Shown: piece after piece, positions 61,971 through 64,000 of the stretch
How the letters are laid out: every line of letters begins with the position of its first letter
How positions within the stretch are numbered: position 1 is the first letter of the stretch
Assembly: GCF_900491745.1 (NCBI RefSeq)
Contig: NZ_UETR01000008.1
Span: forward strand, 185,723 to 249,722
Direction of reading: 5' to 3'
Length of the DNA stretch: 64,000 nucleotides
Source of the DNA: Amarolinea aalborgensis
GTDB lineage: Bacteria > Chloroflexota > Anaerolineae > SSC4 > Amarolineaceae
Notes under the pieces: model-generated
Databases searched by the model: none
What the model saw: the letters and a program-made list of their open reading frames with translations, nothing else
What the model was told of the DNA's origin: nothing
Program-made: the position numbers and the translations under genes

Positions 61971-62132
61971 TCAACGATCCAATGGACTACGGACGCCACA
62001 ACCGCCGCGGTTGAGGATATGGGTATAGGTCATCGTCGTTTTGAGATCCTTGTGACCCAGGAGTTCCTGCACGCTGCGAATGTCGTAGCCATCTTCGAGC
62101 AGGTGGGTGGCAAATACGCTGGGGCTTGCCAT
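61971..62132 (-). pseudogene. Remnant of an IntI-type integron integrase (C-terminal 53 residues)
   Basis: On the minus strand, 62132-61971 encodes FATHLLEDGYDIRSVQELLG, then HKDLKTTMTYTHILNRGGCG, then VRSPLDR and a stop. The LLGHxxxxTTxxYTH box with catalytic His and Tyr, and the ending THxLNRGGxGVRSPLD, are signatures of integron integrases. The rest of the enzyme, including both catalytic arginine boxes and the N-terminal domain, is missing; upstream sequence is unrelated. An open ATG at 62132 exists, but the product could not be active. In this arrangement (integrase leftward, cassettes rightward) it fits the head of a chromosomal integron. Confidence 0.85.
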
Positions 62133-62156
62133 CAAGCGCCATGCCTATAGGCAATA

Positions 62157-62318
62157 ATGAAAATAGTACGTGAAAACTCGCGTCGCCGCGGATGGAAAGA
62201 CATATCAGAAATTACCTGGGATACTCAACCGCAGCCGTGGGAATTTGCTCCACTGGGGGGTTCTAGGCCGTCGCGGCGTAGAACCTGGGTTTCGGATTTC
62301 AGCCGCAGGTGCGGTTGA
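62157..62318 (+). CDS. Short open reading frame, function unknown
   Basis: ATG 62157 to TGA 62316-62318, 53 codons with a hydrophilic, Arg- and Trp-rich product (KIVRENSRRRGWKDISEI, TWDTQPQPWEF). It could be a cassette remnant between the integrase fragment and the GTTAGGC at 62326. Coding status is doubtful. Confidence 0.25.
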   Translation: MKIVRENSRRRGWKDISEITWDTQPQPWEFAPLGGSRPSRRRTWVSDFSRRCG

Positions 62319-62325
62319 ATTATGA

Positions 62326-62332
62326 GTTAGGC
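62326..62332 (+). other. Integron core site GTTAGGC (attI or degenerate attC)
   Basis: GTTAGGC at 62326-62332 marks the left boundary of cassette 1. Just before it, TGCGGTTGA (62310-62318) pairs with TCAACCGCA (62225-62233), but no RYYYAAC partner core is visible, so it may be attI or a worn attC. Confidence 0.55.
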
Positions 62333-62404
62333 TGGCATACCGATACCAGCGGGCAGCAGTGGGATAGATGTTCCTGCTCCGTTTATCAGCGAGAGAAATG
62401 CCGG

Positions 62405-63088
62405 ATGTATATTGATCCAAAGAGCCTGATCGCTGAAATTCCGGCGCTACAGGTGCGTGACTTTCTGAAACCGTTACACGATTGTCAGTGGACGAGGAAT
62501 TACCTAGCGCAACGCGTAGGCTTATCTGATGCAGTTGCCGAGAATCTCATCCTCGAACTGTTGAGCCTCGGCTATATCGAAGAAACGGACAGCTACTCTG
62601 ATCAGCACCATTATCAAAGAACACTTGCTGGCGGCACTTTCTCGCTAGCGTCAGCTGCCCGTCCGTTGACGCGCCAGACCGCCCAGAAGAGATTAGCGGA
62701 GTTTCTTGATCGAGTTCATGCCGTGAACGCTGATGAGGGTTTTGTATACTGCGTGCGTAGAGTGCTTGTTTTCGGCAGTTACCTCACGGAGCAGGAGCGC
62801 ATCAACGATATCGATATCGCTGTGGAGTTGGTCTTCCGAGAGCGCGATCCAAAGAAACGCGAGGCGGCGATTCAAGCCCGCATCCGTCAAGCCTACAAAA
62901 CAGGGCGGCAGTTCTCAGGCTTCGTCGATGAGTTTCAATGGCCTTACAACGAGGTGTTGCAGTTCCTGAAGTCGCGGTCAAGAGCAATCAGTCTGCACAC
63001 AACTGATGATGCTATTCTCAAGCAAGCGCATTCGCAAATCGTTTTTCAGGCCGATTCACCAGACGACATTATCGAACAGCATGATTGA
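62405..63088 (+). CDS. Nucleotidyltransferase-domain protein, gene of integron cassette 1
   Basis: 227 residues. Residues about 1-70 resemble a winged helix (LAQRVGLSDAVAENLILELL, SLGYIEE). The rest holds a polymerase-beta-type nucleotidyltransferase core: VLVFGSYLTEQERINDIDIA with GS and the DID metal ligands. Not paired with a HEPN gene. The frame is open from 62309, but that crosses the cassette boundary, so ATG 62405 (GAGAG upstream) is preferred. GC content, about 50 percent, is below the surroundings. The attC site follows 84 bases after the stop. Role unknown; related proteins modify other proteins or antibiotics. Confidence 0.78.
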   Translation: MYIDPKSLIAEIPALQVRDFLKPLHDCQWTRNYLAQRVGLSDAVAENLILELLSLGYIEETDSYSDQHHYQRTLAGGTFSLASAARPLTRQTAQKRLAEFLDRVHAVNADEGFVYCVRRVLVFGSYLTEQERINDIDIAVELVFRERDPKKREAAIQARIRQAYKTGRQFSGFVDEFQWPYNEVLQFLKSRSRAISLHTTDDAILKQAHSQIVFQADSPDDIIEQHD

Positions 63089-63171
63089 GTTGACGGGCGC
63101 ATTGAGGTTGAGGGCGGGTTTGCCATCATGGGCAGCGGGTCTCGTTTTGCGGGTCTGGTGCTGGGGCACCG

Positions 63172-63267
63172 GCCTAACATTAGTTCCAGGTGACGGCTGC
63201 GCCGGGTGGAGCTCGCCGGATTGCAGGTTGTGTGCGGCGCAGCCGCATCTGAACTTTGCCGTTAGGC
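63172..63267 (+). other. attC recombination site of integron cassette 1
   Basis: Begins with GCCTAAC (63172-63178, RYYYAAC) and ends with GTTAGGC (63261-63267, GTTRRRY). The inner boxes AGTTCCAGGTG and CATCTGAACT pair except for one unpaired extra base, with unpaired spacers of three and five bases between outer and inner boxes, the known bulged attC layout. The middle adds a stem of GGCTGCGCCG with CGGCGCAGCC. Length 96 bases, orientation matches the upstream gene. Confidence 0.87.
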
Positions 63268-63433
63268 AGCCCATCCAACAACGCGAGTCAACCACCAGGA
63301 AGACGCACGACTTGCCGTCAAAGTCAACACGCGACGCTTCGTTTTCCTCCAAACTGTGATACAATGACACCATGAAGCGGTGCCGTGCCAAGTCACCGCG
63401 AGCCGTGAGGTGAAGAAGTATGGTGTGTCATTT
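63268..63433. other. Spacer between attC and the DUF4258 gene
   Basis: 166 bases. ATCCAAC at 63272-63278 resembles an attC start but has no GTTRRRY partner within 150 bases. A -10-like TACAAT lies near 63353 without a clear -35. Confidence 0.4.
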
Positions 63434-63748
63434 ATGAGCAGCGACATTCTCCGCCGCATCAAACGTGCGGTGCTGGCTGGCAACTATGCCTTCAGCGAAA
63501 AGGCGCTCCTCGAAATGGAGGCCGATGGCCTGACGGAGTTGGACATCGCCGAATCCATTCTGAATGCCGTCGCCATCTACAAGACGCTCCGGTCGCAAAG
63601 CCCCTGGCGGCAGCAACGCGTCGAGTACTTGCACATCATTCAAAGCACTAATCTCGATGGTTTGATGATCTACAGCAAAGGCAAATTGGTCGAGGAAGCG
63701 GGTGTCGAGCGGTACTACTTCCTGATCTCATCCAAGAAGGCGTTGTAA
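63434..63748 (+). CDS. DUF4258-domain toxin-like protein, cassette 2
   Basis: 104 residues, DUF4258 (RelE/MqsR-like small RNase fold suspected): RIKRAVLAGNYAFSEKALLEMEADGLTELDIAESIL, QRVEYLHIIQSTN, LMIYSKGKLVEEAGVERYY. Followed five bases later by a YgiT-type zinc-finger gene, the usual pair order for these toxin-antitoxin-like systems. ATG 63434 is chosen although the frame runs up to 63380. Weak -10 TACAAT near 63353. Confidence 0.78.
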   Translation: MSSDILRRIKRAVLAGNYAFSEKALLEMEADGLTELDIAESILNAVAIYKTLRSQSPWRQQRVEYLHIIQSTNLDGLMIYSKGKLVEEAGVERYYFLISSKKAL

Positions 63749-63753
63749 AGCCC

Positions 63754-64000
63754 ATGAAACTAAACATTACGCACTGTCCGACGTGTGGCAGCGACCAAAT
63801 CAAGCCCGTTTGTCGGGACTGGACAGGCGCATACCGCGGCCAGGCCTATGTCGTACCCGCGTTGACCTTCTACGAATGTCCCGTGTGTGGCGAACGGGTC
63901 TTTGACCGTGAGGCGTTGGGTCAGATTCAAGCTGCCTCGCCAGCCTTCGCCAAACGGCCGTCGAAGGCGCGTACGCCGAAAACGGCGCGTACGCACGCAC
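63754..64000 (+). CDS. YgiT/MqsA-type zinc-finger antitoxin, 3' end outside window
   Basis: ATG 63754; 82 codons to the window end. Two CxxC knuckles (HCPTCGS and ECPVCGE) about 30 residues apart form the zinc finger of YgiT/MqsA-type antitoxins, which usually continue into a helix-turn-helix that represses the operon; that part is not seen here, and the tail in the window is basic (KRPSKARTPKTAR). Five bases separate it from the DUF4258 gene. Confidence 0.78.
   Translation, partial: MKLNITHCPTCGSDQIKPVCRDWTGAYRGQAYVVPALTFYECPVCGERVFDREALGQIQAASPAFAKRPSKARTPKTARTHA

Noticed and set aside
63272..63278. ATCCAAC as the start of another attC
   Set aside because: No GTTRRRY partner in the following 150 bases.

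Overview
The window looks like chromosomal DNA of a high-GC bacterium, most likely a Chloroflexota member of the Anaerolineae/Caldilineae type. This is an inference. It rests on secreted proteins with very long Thr-Pro linkers, YWTD propellers, CSLREA and SdrD-like modules, a DUF2089 regulator and a QNG1-type queuosine salvage enzyme. No rRNA or tRNA gene was recognised.

Bases 1-7890 are almost wholly minus strand. They hold an MFS transporter, then a tight run PPK2 - MNT nucleotidyltransferase - HEPN protein - DinB-like protein - QNG1 - ASCH protein, then the 5' part of a secreted protein made of lamin-tail (LTD) modules, three of them nearly identical. At 8.2-12.1 kb lie a secreted zinc metallopeptidase, whose signal peptide is separated from its body by a frameshift in a nine-C run, and a lipoprotein. 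At 12.3-17.1 kb are a membrane-anchored alpha/beta hydrolase coupled to an orphan DNA methyltransferase, a BrnT/CopG-type toxin-antitoxin pair, and a DUF2089 regulator with a DUF4097-like partner.

At 17-24.6 kb come intergenic palindromes and repeats, a secreted hydrolase, the helicase RecD2, an HtrA-type protease and a FemAB-like acyltransferase. At 24.8-28.4 kb a secreted mosaic carries a C39-like cysteine peptidase domain. It is followed by 208-bp tandem repeats and then by a single 18.2-kb gene (29185-47370) for a 6061-residue surface protein with calcium-binding repeats, a central membrane cluster, LamG, four YWTD propellers, a CSLREA beta-helix, SdrD-like modules and a C-terminal dockerin-like pair.

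At 47.8-51.5 kb are a 3-hydroxyisobutyrate-dehydrogenase-type enzyme, a second FemAB-like protein and a membrane glycosyltransferase. At 52-61.6 kb two large secreted, C-terminally anchored proteins with the same C-terminal half flank a sugar-type ABC importer (two permeases and a lipoprotein, no ATPase gene). This suggests a surface carbohydrate-use locus, but no substrate can be read from the sequence.

The last 2 kb look like the edge of a chromosomal integron. They contain a 53-codon remnant of an IntI-type integrase, a well-formed attC site (63172-63267), one complete cassette with a nucleotidyltransferase gene, and a second cassette with a DUF4258/YgiT-zinc-finger toxin-antitoxin pair that runs out of the window. 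Much of the remaining sequence encodes ordinary housekeeping-type proteins. The main points of interest are the integron edge, the giant surface protein, the C-run frameshift and the repeats.
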